This document shows, piece by piece, positions 1-13,070 of a stretch of 64,000 nt of DNA. Position 1 is the stretch's first letter; each line of letters starts with the position of its first letter. Under the pieces are notes generated by a model. That model saw only the letters and a program-made list of their open reading frames with translations. It made no database searches and was not told the DNA's origin. The DNA is from Datnioides undecimradiatus (lineage: Eukaryota > Chordata > Actinopteri > Lobotiformes > Datnioididae): the NCBI GenBank assembly GCA_008933995.1, contig WARS01000050.1:6078574-6142573 (forward strand). The letters are read 5' to 3'. Both the position numbers and the translations under genes were made by a program.

Positions 1-452
1 AAACAATTTGGATTACTAAGCTCGCGTATACAATGGGTCTCTTTTACACCCTAAAAGACATTTGACACTGAAGGTTTAAATCGCCTTTTATGGCGGTTCG
101 ACGTTTAATACCAGAGAATAATTTAACTGAAAATATTAATGTTATAGTTGGTCTCATTTCGACGTTCCCGCATTATAATTTAGCACTTTTTTCAGTCCAT
201 TCTATTTGCAATTCATAGCATTCTGACGATATGCCAGGAAAGCATGCATCAGGTAAGATTTCAGAGCTCAGCATATTTTTGTGTGTACAACAGGATTTAT
301 GAATCGTTACTTTACAGCAGATTTTTCAGATTTGATCCCATCTACTTTCTGTAAATGATCCAAAGCTGACCTTGGGTAAAAGTTTGGTTTTGCCCTGCAG
401 TGAGAAACACCCCAAGGCAATCCACCTTGACTGCCGCCGTAGAACCATACCA

Positions 453-468
453 GTGTGTGTGTGTGTGT
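453..468. repeat. (GT)n microsatellite
   Basis: Perfect GT dinucleotide run of 16 bases. Confidence 0.9.
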
Positions 469-684
469 TTGCTCCCTTTCACAACAAATCAGCAGAGAAA
501 AACTCATTTTTTCCCACCGTGGCACAGCGCTGGGAGTTTGAGCGTAGTCTTAACCGTGCTTGGCAAGCAGAACACACAGTGTAGCACAAGTCCTGAGAGA
601 CCCGGCAGCTAAAGCTAATCACTGCAAAGACATGACACACAGCTGCCCGCGCCCACACAAATTTGCACATGCAAATTCAGTCCT

Positions 685-716
685 GCATGCACACGCACGC
701 ACACACATGCACACAG
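685..716. repeat. Imperfect (CA)n microsatellite
   Basis: CA repeats interrupted by GC and TG dinucleotides. Confidence 0.8.
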
Positions 717-924
717 GCTATTACACACACTATTAACAGAAGGGGATGCAGAAGAGCGAAGGAACGTATTTCCGACCAAATTGGATTAAGAGTGTCATCT
801 AATATGGAACAAGCGTGAGAGGGTTCCCTTGAAACTTTGCGGTAAAGGGACAGCGGCGTTGAAAAATGAGCAGCACTCTTTTTGGTTAGAAGACAATTCA
901 GATTCATCACGGTTGGGAGAGCAA

Positions 925-954
925 GGGGGGAGGGGGGAGGGGAATAGAGAGGGG
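925..954 (+). repeat. G-run block with G-quadruplex potential
   Basis: Four runs of four or more G occur on the + strand: G6-A-G6-A-G4, then eight bases, then G4. This satisfies the usual G4 pattern if the loop limit is relaxed to 8. No gene or promoter is recognised next to it. Confidence 0.55.
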
Positions 955-1841
955 CCTCTACACTCAAGCGAGATGATCCTCCTTTTGAGCGCCCATCCGA
1001 TCATGATCAGTGCCCACGCCTCGATACATGCGGACAGCCTAAAAATATGAGAACAGATGATGCACGGGACCACTCTGTCTCTATTCTTCTGACTTCCTCT
1101 ATCGCTCCCTCATTTCCCCCAATCTCTCCTCTGTCCCTGCCTCTGCCTTTCTTTGCAATTTCCTCCCTTAGCACCGACTATGAGTTTGTGAATTTGCAGT
1201 GCAAGCATTCTCTGCTCGCCCATTCCCCTCTCATATATTCTCCATCTGTTCATACAGGCCCATTTGATGCAGTCTGTCCCTGGGGTGGGCAGAACCTAAG
1301 GGGCAGCTGGGGGCATCGATGCCCACTGGCATACCCATTATACTGCCCAAGGCGTGCCCATGGTAGAGAATGGCCAAGTGTCCTTCAACGTGAAAATAAG
1401 CCTTTATCAAATAGGGAGCAATAAGACCACAGGGAAGCAAGATCAGGGACAACTATTGCAAAATAAAAATGTCAGTCATGGGGAAACTTTAGTTCCTCTT
1501 TGACATGTGTATCATATTCAATTTTGTTTGGAAATATGCTTTTTGATTAGATGAAAACAGTTTTCTGTGCATCGAGACGACTACTGAAAGACAGCATACA
1601 GTGTATCATGAGCATTAGATTTGAATAGTTACAGTAAGTGTTCATATTGTTGACAAGTGAAACAAGTAAAGGTGAGGCAGCATTTTGTATGCAGCACTTG
1701 AGGCCTGAAAAGATGCAAGGTTAACCGTGCTACATAGGATTGGACCTGTGGGGTTATGGGTAATGTGGGTGGTGGAGTGCACTGACTGAAAGCCCATAAG
1801 TGTGTCAGCACAGTGGCATCAATGTGTTAAGAGGTAGTAGT

Positions 1842-1870
1842 TGTGTGTGTGTGTCTGTGTGAGTGTGTGT
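1842..1870. repeat. (GT)n microsatellite, interrupted
   Basis: GT run broken by single CT and GA units. Confidence 0.85.
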
Positions 1871-2053
1871 CGGTACATACATGCTGTAAAGAGATGTTAA
1901 GGAGCTTGTTCCATCATGCTGATGAGCTCTGTAATGCAATGTAGTTGCGATTCACCGACAGAAGTGAGGACGCTTTCCAGAACATCATCTCCATTATCTG
2001 TGTATACATTAACCTTGTGGCGGGCGCAGTGAGCGGGCGAGTGAAATGTTCTA

Positions 2054-2105
2054 GACACACACCTACAGAGCCACACAGACACACACACACACACAAATAC
2101 ACACA
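2054..2105. repeat. (CA)n-rich block
   Basis: Several CA runs; the longest perfect one is about 2079-2094. Confidence 0.85.
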
Positions 2106-3028
2106 GTAAACATCCATGCATTCACACACACCCAGTTTTTATGTAAATTGCGAAAAACCTGTTATTCACCACTGACGACAGTTACACTCAGTGCTGTACC
2201 ATGCAGCACTGTATTGTGCAGTAGGTACAGTCCAAAATGCATTGCTCACTGTATGCACTGTAAGTCATTTTTAGAGAAAAATAATCATCCCAAACAACCT
2301 GCGCGAAGTGAAAAATATGTTCGCCACAAACACAAAACAAAAGCCAAAAAGAAGAAAAGCAACACCAACAACAAAATCCACAGTTACAAGTTAGTGTTTA
2401 GTGCAGCTCTTTAGAGGAGCCATTTCTAAACACAGTTGCCACTTTAAGGTGAACTGTGATTGAATTGATCTTTCCTGGGTCTGTAAAACCCTCCATGGGT
2501 CAAGCTAACAGTTGAGCAATACTCAGGGTTCAGTGAAAAGGTGGGATTTAAGTTGCTGTTTGTTGCGGATGGTGGAGAGATTTCATAGATTCTTTATTTT
2601 AATTTCTTTTGTGTCTCACTACAATATGTCAGTCTTGGCAGAAACACTGAAGTCTCTGAGTTTTCTTATCTTGTACAGCATGTTCCTGTTAACTAACATT
2701 GGCTGCAATATCTTTGGCCAGATTTGTGTCAACACAACTATCAATACCAAATACGAAGGTAAATAACGCCAGTCCCAAATGTGGATTTTGAGATAGGAGC
2801 TACAATAATTAAAGACACCCACGTTTTTATGAGTGGGTCTCATGGGAACTGACATACACAACACACGAGCATGTGGGTGCTGCGTTAAACACTGCTGTCA
2901 CTGGTTCGATGTTATTCCACAGATTGTCTGTTGCTGATGATACTTGGCAAACTGTAGCAATGTGCCCCTCTGTGCTATATGCCGACGTCAGCATAGAAGA
3001 GATGATGTTTTTAGCATTTTGTGTTAAC

Positions 3029-3245
3029 ATATTAGCATGCTAACATTTGTTAATCAGCATCAATGCAAAGTGTATCTGAGGTTGGTGGGAATGTGATTAG
3101 TTTTACATGTATTTGGTCAGAAACCAAAGTATTAAACAATTAGCACAAGATTATATTGTATTACCAATCATCCTCAGGGGTCCATGACCAGTCGACTTTG
3201 CCCTCCCTAGACCCCTGCTACCATCAAAATTTCAGCTTTGCCAGT
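3029..3245. repeat. Old copy of an abundant teleost interspersed repeat (TTAGCATGCTAACATTTG type)
   Basis: The segment opens with the words TTAGCATGCTAACATTTGTT, then a CTGAGGTTGGTGGGAATG block, a TTTGGTCAGAAACCAAAGTAT block and a TCATCCTCAGGGG block. I remember this order of words from a repeat scattered in great numbers through spiny-rayed fish genomes. A second, more diverged copy lies at 48950-49100, which supports the repeat call from within the window. No coding potential is visible. The repeat class (SINE, MITE or other) is not decided by what I can see, and the right boundary is approximate. Confidence 0.65.
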
Positions 3246-4843
3246 GTTTTGCCATGAGGATGAGAGACAGTTGTTGAACCTCAAGGATGTGATGCGTTTT
3301 GTTGAGAAACACCTCGTGAAAAAAAAAAACTTTTTTACAAAAATGTTCCACGGTGCTCCTTTAAGTCAAAGATCCAACGTAAGAGTGTGTGAACGTAGCT
3401 GGTAAAACAGGTGCGCATACTGTTCTCCCAGTGTAAACAGCACACTCTGTTATCACCTGTGGGTGTGGTTGGGAATGCATCAGAACCAAACCTGGAATCA
3501 GAGAGGAGAAACAGTGCTTTTCAGCTTAGTCTCTAATGCATTTTTTGTATTCGCTAGGTCGCTTTGAAAAGACAGATGTAAGCATTTCCAAATCACATCC
3601 TCATTTTTGATCATTCGGGGCAGACAGCAGGGTTGCACACTAGCGTGCTGCTGCTGTTTAAGCTAAAGGAGTGGAACCAGAAGCGTCCCTTGGAGAGAAA
3701 TATTGCATAATGAACCGATCCCTCAGTCAAGATCCTCCATTGTCAAGGACATACGCTGCGAGCCTGCTAATGCTTCCGTTTCAGTGTATATGTGTGCGTG
3801 TGTACCGCCTGAGCAGAAGAATACAGCACGATCCAAAGGTTCACCACAGTTATAATGTCATATTGATCGAGATGCGTTCACCGTGGGATGAGGCATTGTG
3901 ATGGTCTCCTCACACAGGTAAACATCCCTCTTTTAAAACAGAGCAAACACAGCAAATGAGCCATAGTCGAGTCTTTAGTGAGAGTGCAAACTCCTGTTGA
4001 ATCAGATAAGATGCACTTCAACTTGCCACTGAGCGTATGCGGTTTGATGCCAACGTAAACCAACGCAAACGAGGGCTCTGACAGATTGTAACCGATGGTA
4101 ACCGCAGTGAGTAGCACACTGGTGCAATTAGGGCCTGTGGAGGTCCCCTGGGAAACACACATAAACACACACACACACACGTGAGTCTCTACACTTTTTT
4201 CACCTGTAAACACACAAACAAACAAAAATCCAAGAATATATAATTCGACATTCGTCAGCTGGGAAACAATAGCAATTTTATCTTTGTTTACTGTAAAACG
4301 ACTACTGCCACGCTTAATACGCAATGACGCGGCCACATACACACGTGGGTGATCCTGCACACACATGCAGTGCAGACATGCTCCCATTATGATGTTTGTT
4401 GCTAGAGCAGCATTAGTTGTAATTGGTTTCCTGTGATGGAGAGTTGAAGGAGGGGTAAAGAGGGGTTTATATCTGAACTGTAAACAACCTTTTATTTCCT
4501 GTGTGTGAAGGGGAGGCACGGGGAAAGAATGCATGTTCTCTTCTCTGCACTGTTAAAAATACAGAAGGTATTGTGTTAGTGCATATAGCTCCAGATCCGG
4601 CGGACATAGCTGATGGCCAATTAACAACCGTCCTTTTTGTATGTGGTGAGAAAGGAGGATGGAAGCAGCCTCTACTGCAATTTGCCCTTTCAAGCATCCG
4701 CTTTTCAACTGTGAAATTTGAATGTGTGCGTGGAATTTAAAGAAAGACTATTGCCCATTTTGTTTTCTTTTTAATTTGTTGGCCACGAGGTGCTGTGTTT
4801 GACATTTTGATAAATACCACAGTGATTATTATGGTATATGTGA
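3246..4843. other. Noncoding stretch
   Basis: It contains an A-run/T-run pair at 3320-3336 and the AC repeat at 4164. A 218-codon minus-strand open frame (4534 to 3878) crosses the AC repeat and shows no domain, signal peptide or family resemblance that I recognise; it is judged fortuitous. Confidence 0.6.
4164..4180. repeat. (AC)n microsatellite
   Basis: Short perfect AC run inside a long minus-strand open frame (3878-4534). It explains the CVCV-rich peptide there. Confidence 0.85.
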
Positions 4844-4885
4844 CTTGGCAGATGCTTTTATCCAAAGTGTTTTACATTTCAGTGA
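4844..4885. repeat. Short remnant of a widespread teleost repeat (TGGCAGATGCTTTTATCCAAAG motif)
   Basis: The 22-base core at 4845-4867 is a motif I remember as recurring in very many fish sequences, normally followed by a GACTTACA-like stretch. Here it is followed by TGTTTTACATTTCAG, a diverged form. The class of the parent element is not clear to me. Only this one copy was noticed in the window. Confidence 0.5.
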
Positions 4886-7800
4886 ATGCACAGATTTACA
4901 GCTTAATTGTCTCTAAGTGAAGTGCGGTGACGTTCAAAGGGGATCCTGACGCATGCATGAAATTTTGTGGACTTAACTGTTGTTTTTCCATAAACAACCC
5001 AGCTAAGCGCCACCATTGACTTAGTTGCTGTTGTTCATCCTGTCTAGTGTTATATTGTATACACAATGGATATTCAATTTCACATTTCCTAAATTCAGGC
5101 TTCTCATGTCTAGCCAACAACCACTGATTTTGTTAGCTGACATGACGATTGACGCTAACGGGTTCATCAACTCTATTTAGCTAATGTTAGCTAATCAGCT
5201 AAGGTTAGGCCTGAGTTCCTGGAACTGACTTTTAATGCTCTAAATGGTTTGTACTGAAAACTATTTAAAAGGGTCTTAAATATGCATAGAGTGAGTGCAT
5301 AAGTGATATTATGCAAGCGTGTGCAGAGGTGAAATGAAGAGCAGCATTGTTGTTGCACTATATGGTAGGCTTTGCTTTCTCAGCATGAAAGAACGGATAT
5401 ATGAATTAAAATGTCATTAACACAACCCTGTTTGGATTCTTACTGTAGAAAAACATATTGGAACAAGCAACATTTGTGTACACATAAATACGCAAGCACA
5501 ATTATATACAATAAATTTAGCTTTGACAAGAGAAAAATGGGTTTGGCAGGAGTGTCGACGTCTCCAAATCCAAGACAGAGTGATGCAGAGCCACTCATTA
5601 CACAAAACTCTGTTGCTGTAGCATCCTCGCTCCCACACACTGGATCTTCCAAACTTAAACACGGATTGCTGTTAGATCACACTAATGCTAATAACTGACT
5701 TGCAATATAGGAGGCGACATATTATTCAATGTATTCCATATAAATTTGTGGTTTTGGTTTTGGAAAGGCTTAAAAAAGGTCATCACTCTCTGAATTCTTT
5801 GGAAGCCTGCTTGTCCTATACCTCATGTTTTGAGTATATTGCGTTAGATAACGGTGGTCAGGCCATGCTGGCACAGTCCATTGACAGATAATATCACCTG
5901 TGATAACAAAAATTTATGGCTCTATAATCAAAATTATAATCTGAATGAATCTCTCCTGGTGTTGTTGAATCTGTTGCCATTTGTCAAAAAACATCAATGA
6001 TCTGCCACTGCTGCAGCAGTAAATAAAGCGTTTTTATGTGAGCAACGTAAGCACCAAGAGTCTTAACCCTGTTACCTTCCTGACCCTGATGATTTTATTT
6101 AGGCAGCGCATTCAAGGTCCATGTATCTGAAATTCCCAAAGCATGACGCCAGATTTGTAGCAACATATAGATTTCACCAAGAAGGAAAAAAACACATTTA
6201 TTTTTTCCTTCAGAAAGAAAGAAAAGCAGTTCAGCTGCTCACACGTAGCCATTACCAATCCAGGCTCCAGTGCCAAGGTAAAAGAGAAGGCAATGATACG
6301 GAATTTATCCAAAGCAGGAGGAGCTGGGGTTTCAATCTCCATGGATAATGTGATGTGGCATGGCCAGACTTTAGAGCCAATGCTTTTGTAGAAAATGTTT
6401 TATTGTAAGATGAATATATGAGAGAGACAATAATGCCTCTGGAAATGCTGGTTCCCAGCGGAGTTCCTGAAGGTAGCAGCACCCTACAGCACAGAATAAA
6501 TCCAACTACTGAGCATGCACTTTACATTAGTACACCCCGTGTAGCCATTGGTGGGTGAAAAAACATGAAATGCTCTGTTCAGTCACTCTGTCATGCTGAC
6601 TTGGATGCACATGTAATAGGACACACAGGACATGTAATAGCAGTGCACCATGATTTGGGATTTGTTATGGAGCTGTCGTTCCTTGGCTCTCTCCGCTTTA
6701 GTTAATTAGACATGATGGGCAGATGGTGTGCATATCTACAGTATATGTGGTAGCGACAGGTGTTGATGGCTCACCCCTGCCACAGGCATGATGGACTACA
6801 ACAGGAAGCATGGGACGTGTTGGTAAAAAAGAAAAACAGGATGGAAAATGTGCAGACAGCAAAGAAATAGGGAACTTTATAGTGCAGTTTGAATAACTTA
6901 ATATAATGTGATTACTCTCATAATATCACAAAACATCCCTGTGTTGCATATTTACATCAATAAGTCATAATAGGACCTGTACCTGAAATAACTCACCACC
7001 TGTCAATCATTTTAAAAATGCAGAAAAAAGTAATAGGAGTAGGAGGGGTGAATTACTGGTCACTGAAGCATCAACGGTTCAGTTTAAACTTTCAGATTCA
7101 TTAAGTTTGAAGCTAATACCCTAAAGGTAAACCATTATATAGAGAATAAAGCGGGTTTAGCGATCTCTCTGAGGTCTAGCGTGTGTCCTGACTCTACAAT
7201 AGGGTCTGGTTTTGAAATTCTCCGTGTGTGTCAGTGCTGTCAGACAGCACCAGCTTTGTTGACAGAGATGCAGGTAAATGTGTCCACATACATACGTGCA
7301 TAAATGCACTCATATACATCGATGCCAGTGCAGAGGCATACGCACACCAGCACACAGTCTGTTAGGGAGGATATCGCACCGCTTCCCAATATCCCTGAGG
7401 CAAAAATGGGAACACATACTCAGATTTTCTACCTCGTTCCTTACCTCCACACCCAGTAACACATAAAATCAGGTTATTTTATGCTGTCATCTCAAATTGA
7501 TACATTACGATGTTACGGATGCCTAATTTTGGACTGCTCAGTTCCACAGTGGTGGTAAATAATGAAAAGGCGTTTGTAGAGAAGAAAGCCCAGAGCTCAT
7601 TGTGTAACGTCTGCCAGTCTGGGCTGACTAACTGAATCAGTCACTAGTGTGATAGATTTGTTTACCAAATCTTTTGACAAGGGAAACATTATGTAACTGC
7701 TTGGGACTTGTGTTTGTTTGTGTGTGTCTGACTTCATGTAAGAGAGCTGGATGGACATGTAAGAGATAATTACTATGATATAGAAAATTATCAAACATGG

Positions 7801-10468
7801 CAAAGGCAAAAGGCCCCCACTGAAAATAATTTATACATCTGGGGACATAGGCATACCTTGGCTACTGTCCACAGAATATTATTTAAAATGAATTTCTGTT
7901 CAGTTTGTTTTTATTAGAATTGATTATGATTATTTACATTAGTGAGCTGACTGGTATTGTATAATAAAGCCTTTCCTGTTGCTATGGTTACCTGCATTTT
8001 ATTTATTCTGCACTGTAAGCAGATCAGCTGCCAGCTATTCAGCCTTACAGACGTGTAGAGTACAGTAGGTCTAACATGACTCTTTTATAATGTAGCCATT
8101 TCTAAATATCTAGCTGCAACAAATAACCATGTTTAGCTTCCAAGAATCATATGAAAAAAATGCATCAATGCAGATGCCTCTGCCTGGAGCAAAATGTCCG
8201 ACAATTACAGATGGAGCCTAATTTTATGTATGTCAATTTGGCAGGCAACACAAATAGCCTGGCAACTGACTTAATCTGTTTTTATGTTTAGTGCAGTCAT
8301 TTAAAAATGCTTCCACACCACGCGTCAGCTAAGATGTTGAGCGCACTGGGCTGGCTTGTTGCAGCCTTCGCAGTTTCCCAAGAGAAGTTGCTGTAAACAG
8401 CACGGCGATAGGAGTGGGACATGGCAGGAAAAAAAAAAAAAAAAAAAGTTGGTCTTGGAAAAATGAGTCGAGAAACTTTTTCAAGCTACTTGGAAGATGA
8501 AATGCAACAACACCATGTGTTCTCCAGCAAACAACAGCACGTGTTGCATTATCGGGCGATGAATCACAGGTGTATTGTCGCCATCGAATGGGTGTTGTAT
8601 TAAGACTCTAATTTAAGAGGAGAATTACTACGGCCAGCCAAAATGCTGTGTGCGCACACAGCAAGCACACTTTTGTACTTTATTTTTTTTTTTTTGGTTC
8701 ATACACGCACTGAGCACATTCACGTGGCAGAAAAGGTCTGGGTGGAGTGGAATATGTGCTGGTGAGTCATTATCTTCTCAGCCAGACGCATTACTCTCAA
8801 AAGTCTCTCAAATCTGTTAAACAATTGTGGCAATTTCAGTTTCTATGCACAGGAAGAAAAATAGGCTCACAAAAAAAGAGAAAGGATGCCAGACTTTTTT
8901 GCCTCTGTCAAGCAGGTGAGAAGTGCTTATTAATTAGTTTTTTTATTTTTCACATCAAAACCTTGGCATTTATGTGTGTCGAATGTCCAATACTGAATCA
9001 TCTGATTGCAAAGACAGGTTTTTTAAAATAAATACAATACAATGTGATTTAATCAGTCACTGTTTTATTACTTTAAGGGTGCTGGCACATCATCAGCAAC
9101 TCATTTGCATTTTTTTAACCATTGTTCTCCTCACTTCCTGTGATGCGAGTCACACTGTGAGCTCTCGCGATCACAATAGGACCTTGTTTATTGGCAAGTG
9201 AAAAATTCTTTGCAGCAAAGAAAAAAACCCATCTTTTGGATATTGAGGGACATGAAATCAAGATGAAAATCTGTTTAAATCTGTCTGCCCCTTTGAAAGA
9301 GCTCTGGGTACTTCTCAGAGGATATTGGGCAGAATCTGAAAATGGTGAGCCTTGAATAGATGGCACCATAAATTCACCACTCAGAATATATATTTCTTCT
9401 CCGGAAAGGCTTTTCTGTGCTCCAGTATCAATAGGAAAACCAAAAGTGAATATTGTCCAGATAATCTGTACACTAATTAAGTTCGGTATCTTTAATAATT
9501 CTTAAATTTTGCAATGCAAGGGTGACATTTCAGTTAAATACAGTTGGCCCTGGAGAGGAATAGAGAACACTGTTAGTAACCTAAACAAAGCCCTTTTATA
9601 AGGATTAATTTGCCTCCGCACAAGGCTATATACTTGTTTGCATTTCCGTTGCACTGATGTTCTACAATCCCTGTCAGGGTAATGGGCCACATACGTAATA
9701 ATGCAAACAGCATAGAAAAGCTATTATGAAGTACATTGAATAATAGATGCTTGCTATAATGAGCACAGCAAACTGCTTAAGAACCAGCACTGGCTAGCTG
9801 TAAAAAAGCCATTCATTAAGAGTTCACGCCTTGAAGGAAATTAGATTTTTCATCAAAAGCCTGTCAGGAAATAGCAGATTGCTTTCCTAAAGAGAGGAGT
9901 ACCTTTAAGACTCACTGCACACTGCTATGATTACACCACAGACCTGTTTCCAATGACTGTGCACGAGGCTACCACTGCACAGTCATCCCTTTTACAGTAA
10001 AGTCAAAGTCAGCAGTTCTTTTGGTAAGTTATTAGTGTGAAAATAAAGGCAATAAACATGCTTGATCAATCATCCCTCTCTCTATGCTACAATCTGTGAT
10101 TAAATGAAAAAATACTCGATGAATTCTGTCGTTAGTCCTCAGACGACATCAGAGACCCCTGTGAGATATGAGCTGCTGCTTCACCCGCATTAAATGGACT
10201 GAGCGGATGGCTCGAGAAGCGGCGTGCAGACTGGTGAAGTGGATGCGGAAGAGAATGTTCTTTTGCTGGAGGCACATTATGCTGTGTAGCTGTAAGCTGT
10301 GTATTTATGAGTTGGCATCTTGCGGAGTTCACACAGAGGTCAGCATTGTAGATGGCTACTTTCTTTGAGCCTTATGTTCACTCTGGTGTCAAAGCAAGAT
10401 GGGGGAAAAAACAACCCTCTTTGCATTAGCTTTGCCATAACCTGCTGGAATAATGCAAGAATGTAAGA
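4886..10468. other. Noncoding, AT-rich stretch
   Basis: Nothing recognisable as a gene or RNA. Poly(A) at 8429 and a poly(T) run at 8683-8695 are the only clear simple repeats. No open frame exceeds 100 codons. Confidence 0.6.
8429..8447. repeat. Poly(A) tract, 19 bases
   Basis: Homopolymer of A. No LINE or SINE body was recognised upstream. Confidence 0.85.
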
Positions 10469-10669
10469 CGGGGAGAGAGACTCAGAGAAAGACAGAGATA
10501 TGGGAGAGAGAGAGAGAGAGAGAGAGAGAAAGGGAGGGAGGGAGACAGAGAGGCAAAGAGGAATAGACAGATACATAGGAGAAAGAGAGAGATAGATTGA
10601 GTCAGAGACAGATAGAAGGGACAGAGAGATACAAGAGAGAGAAAGAGAGAGAGAGTCAGAGGGGAGAAA
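10469..10669. repeat. Polypurine tract with (GA)n core
   Basis: About 200 bases are almost entirely A and G on the + strand, with a pure (GA)n run near 10504-10529 and a GGGAGGGAGGGAG block after it. The complementary minus-strand open frame is therefore a low-complexity Ser/Leu/Pro peptide, not a gene. Such tracts can form triplex (H-DNA) structures; that is general knowledge, not shown here. Confidence 0.85.
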
Positions 10670-10701
10670 TGTAACCATCTTTATATCTAATTACAAGATA
10701 A

Positions 10702-10720
10702 ACAGACAGATAGATAGATA
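10702..10720. repeat. Short (GACA)/(GATA)n microsatellite
   Basis: ACAGACAGATAGATAGATA follows the polypurine tract by about 30 bases and is likely part of the same slippage-prone patch. Confidence 0.7.
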
Positions 10721-12357
10721 TGTGTTTTTCTAGCTAATATGCTAATAACAGTAAGCTACAACTATTTAATCATTTCCCTTGAAGCCAGAAAGCGTCTTTT
10801 TGTGATATAAGACCAAGTCTTTCCAGTCGTACCCCAACTTAATCGTATTATTATTGGTTTTCGAGCGTTCATATTATATCTGGATCAAAAGAGGAAGCTC
10901 GAACCTTTAATCGCTATGTAATTAATGTGCGGATTTCAAACGATTAGTCGCGTGTTGCCGACGAGCGAGGAGTGCTGCAGACCGAGTGTGAATACTTTAC
11001 ATCCATTTCATTTTGGGTTGCAGGGAAGCTCATGTGAGCCCACATTAATTTCTTGCTTAAATTAAAGAAATGCTCAAAGCCGTAGTTGCCTAATGAATTG
11101 TGGTTCAATTTTCCATCCACCTCTTCCCAGTGGAGTTAAACGAGCCAAAATCTCTCCAGTTTCCACTCCCCCGCCATAATGTGATGTAAGCCATTAGCAC
11201 CTTTCCCCAATGTCACGTGGACAATTGTTCTTCAGTGATAATTCCACTGAAACAAGTGTTTTAGGTGAGCGCTGCTCTTTGAACTGTCATATCTGGGACC
11301 CGGTTCAGTGGAATATATTGTTTTTCATTTTTTTTTAAAACATGCTTGCTCATTTGCCTTCTCGCATTGACTATGATCCCTTATTAATTGACTCTTTTGT
11401 CCTGTCTCCCAGCCTGAGCCTCTCCGCTCGCCTGCTCTTCTGTTTTGTTCTGCCATCTGCACACATTGAAAATCAAAGCGCAACCCCCCCCCTCCTCATC
11501 TTCCTCCCTGTCCATCGTTTTCTGTCTTGTTCTCTTCTTTGTTTTGTCCCCACGGTTGTTAGAGAAAAGGACATACGAACGGTTTAGGGCAGTAGTTTGA
11601 AATGAAACGATGGCAGTCCATGGCAGCAGTGCTTTGTGCCTTATTATGGCCTCTGGCAGCTTCACTTGAGAAACCTATGCGGAACAATAGCTTGTTAAAT
11701 CCTGAAAAACAAAAACTGTGAGGTGGACGCATGTGCAACATATATGTGCATTATTTTAGCTGAAAGCTCATCCACAGAAGGAAGGAATCTGAGCTCCAAA
11801 ATCCTCTCTCGGGAAATGTTCTGCCATCTCGGTGCTGAAGTGGAGAGAGCAGACAGGGCAGGTCCGTTGGTGCAAGGGGCCGGCCGGCTCACTTTAATAT
11901 TTTTCTTATCTTTGGGGATAAAGTGGAAGGTAAACTCACTTTAGTCTGCTTTAGAGGCAGTCGAAAATCTGTGTTCAATCACATTCATGGTGAGTTTGTG
12001 GATTTTTAAAGACTACTGCCAATATTATTTTAAAGGTTTGACCCTTTTAGATAAAGACAGGATCTGTCTTGGAATTTTATTCTTCCTGGGGTGCTGTAAC
12101 AACACTTCAGGTATGTATTTTTTGCTGTCTGGTCAAACAAGAACAACCATCAGACCATAAATCAGGAAGCAAATTGTTTTACTATATATATTTATAAACT
12201 TCTATTTTCAAATGCAGACTTATGACATATCCTGTTTTGTGAAAACGGCTTTATGTAGGCATTTCTTTGTGGGTTGAAAGAAGATTGGCCCAGATGGCGC
12301 ACTCCATCTAAAATAAAAAGCATTAATGATCTATTTTATAGTTCACCATTTTTTAAA

Positions 12358-12474
12358 GTGCCTTCCTACTTTGAATGCAATTACATTCGGCGCATAAAGA
12401 TCGGAGGCACCAACAAGACGACAGAATGCCCCGATAAACTGAAAGTGAAGAAGCTGACAGAGCATTTTGAAAAG
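12358..12474 (+). other. Short segment with coding-like codon pattern, function unknown
   Basis: Within a longer open frame (12274-12555), the 39 codons here have a strong bias toward G or C in the third position and a balanced residue mix (for example YIRRIKIGGTNKTTECPDKL). The flanking codons are AT-rich, as in the surrounding intergenic DNA. This could be a real small exon, a decayed retrocopy piece, or a conserved noncoding element that happens to be open. No good splice donor follows, and I recognise no family. Confidence 0.2.
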
Positions 12475-13035
12475 TTTTACTTACTTATTACTTACTTATT
12501 TACTGTAACTGTGCAGCATAAATGGCCAGTGTGTGAAATAAGACCTACCCATTGATTATTTACAAAAATTAACAAAAAGACCAAAAGCTGCTGTTTACAG
12601 CACCTCTAAGTGAGTTTTATCCTCATTCATAATTGGTACATGTTGAGCCAAACTTTGATGCTATATTAATTCTTATGACGTACCTGTGGCTCCCTTGTCC
12701 TTCGATAAAAAGCATTCTGTCACACCTTTCAATCAGGTGAGTTCAGCAATAATACCTCTTTTATTGATATAACTGAATTATGTGACTCATTCACATAACT
12801 GTATTGATCCACTGCTAGAAGGCTCCCATGTCCTCTGGACCCAAGTCCGTCTGGCTTTAGCCTGCTGGGCTTTAATATGTGTTTCAGTCCTGTGACAACC
12901 ATTGCAAACACACTTAGCACTTTGGTGTGAGCATGAGTAAAGAGTTAGGCTTGACAGAGCACTAATGGAATTCTCCCATGAGTCTTTAGAAGCCTTTCAT
13001 ATGTCTTAATGAGAAAACGCAGAACGACTACATAA

Positions 13036-13070
13036 TGTGTGTGTGTCTGTGGGTGGGTGGGTGTGTGTGA
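13036..13070. repeat. (GT)n/(GGGT)n compound microsatellite
   Basis: GT run, then GGGTGGGTGGG, then GT again. Confidence 0.85.

Larger units (their letters stand above)
1..3028. other. Noncoding stretch with simple repeats
   Basis: It holds the microsatellites at 453, 685, 1842 and 2054 and the G-run block at 925. Short open frames on both strands have no recognisable domain, and many run through CA/GT repeats. From 1302 to about 1495 one + frame is open with a mixed composition, but there is no start, splice pair or known similarity. Confidence 0.6.

Noticed and set aside
3878..4534. 218-codon open frame on the minus strand
   Set aside because: It crosses a CA repeat, has no recognisable domain and lacks splice or promoter context. 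In 128 kb of two-strand sequence one such frame is plausible by chance.
8429..8447. Poly(A) run as the tail of a retroposed gene
   Set aside because: No upstream retrocopy, SINE body or target-site duplication could be recognised.
10340..10678. 112-codon Ser/Leu-rich minus-strand frame
   Set aside because: It is the translation of the polypurine tract, hence low complexity.
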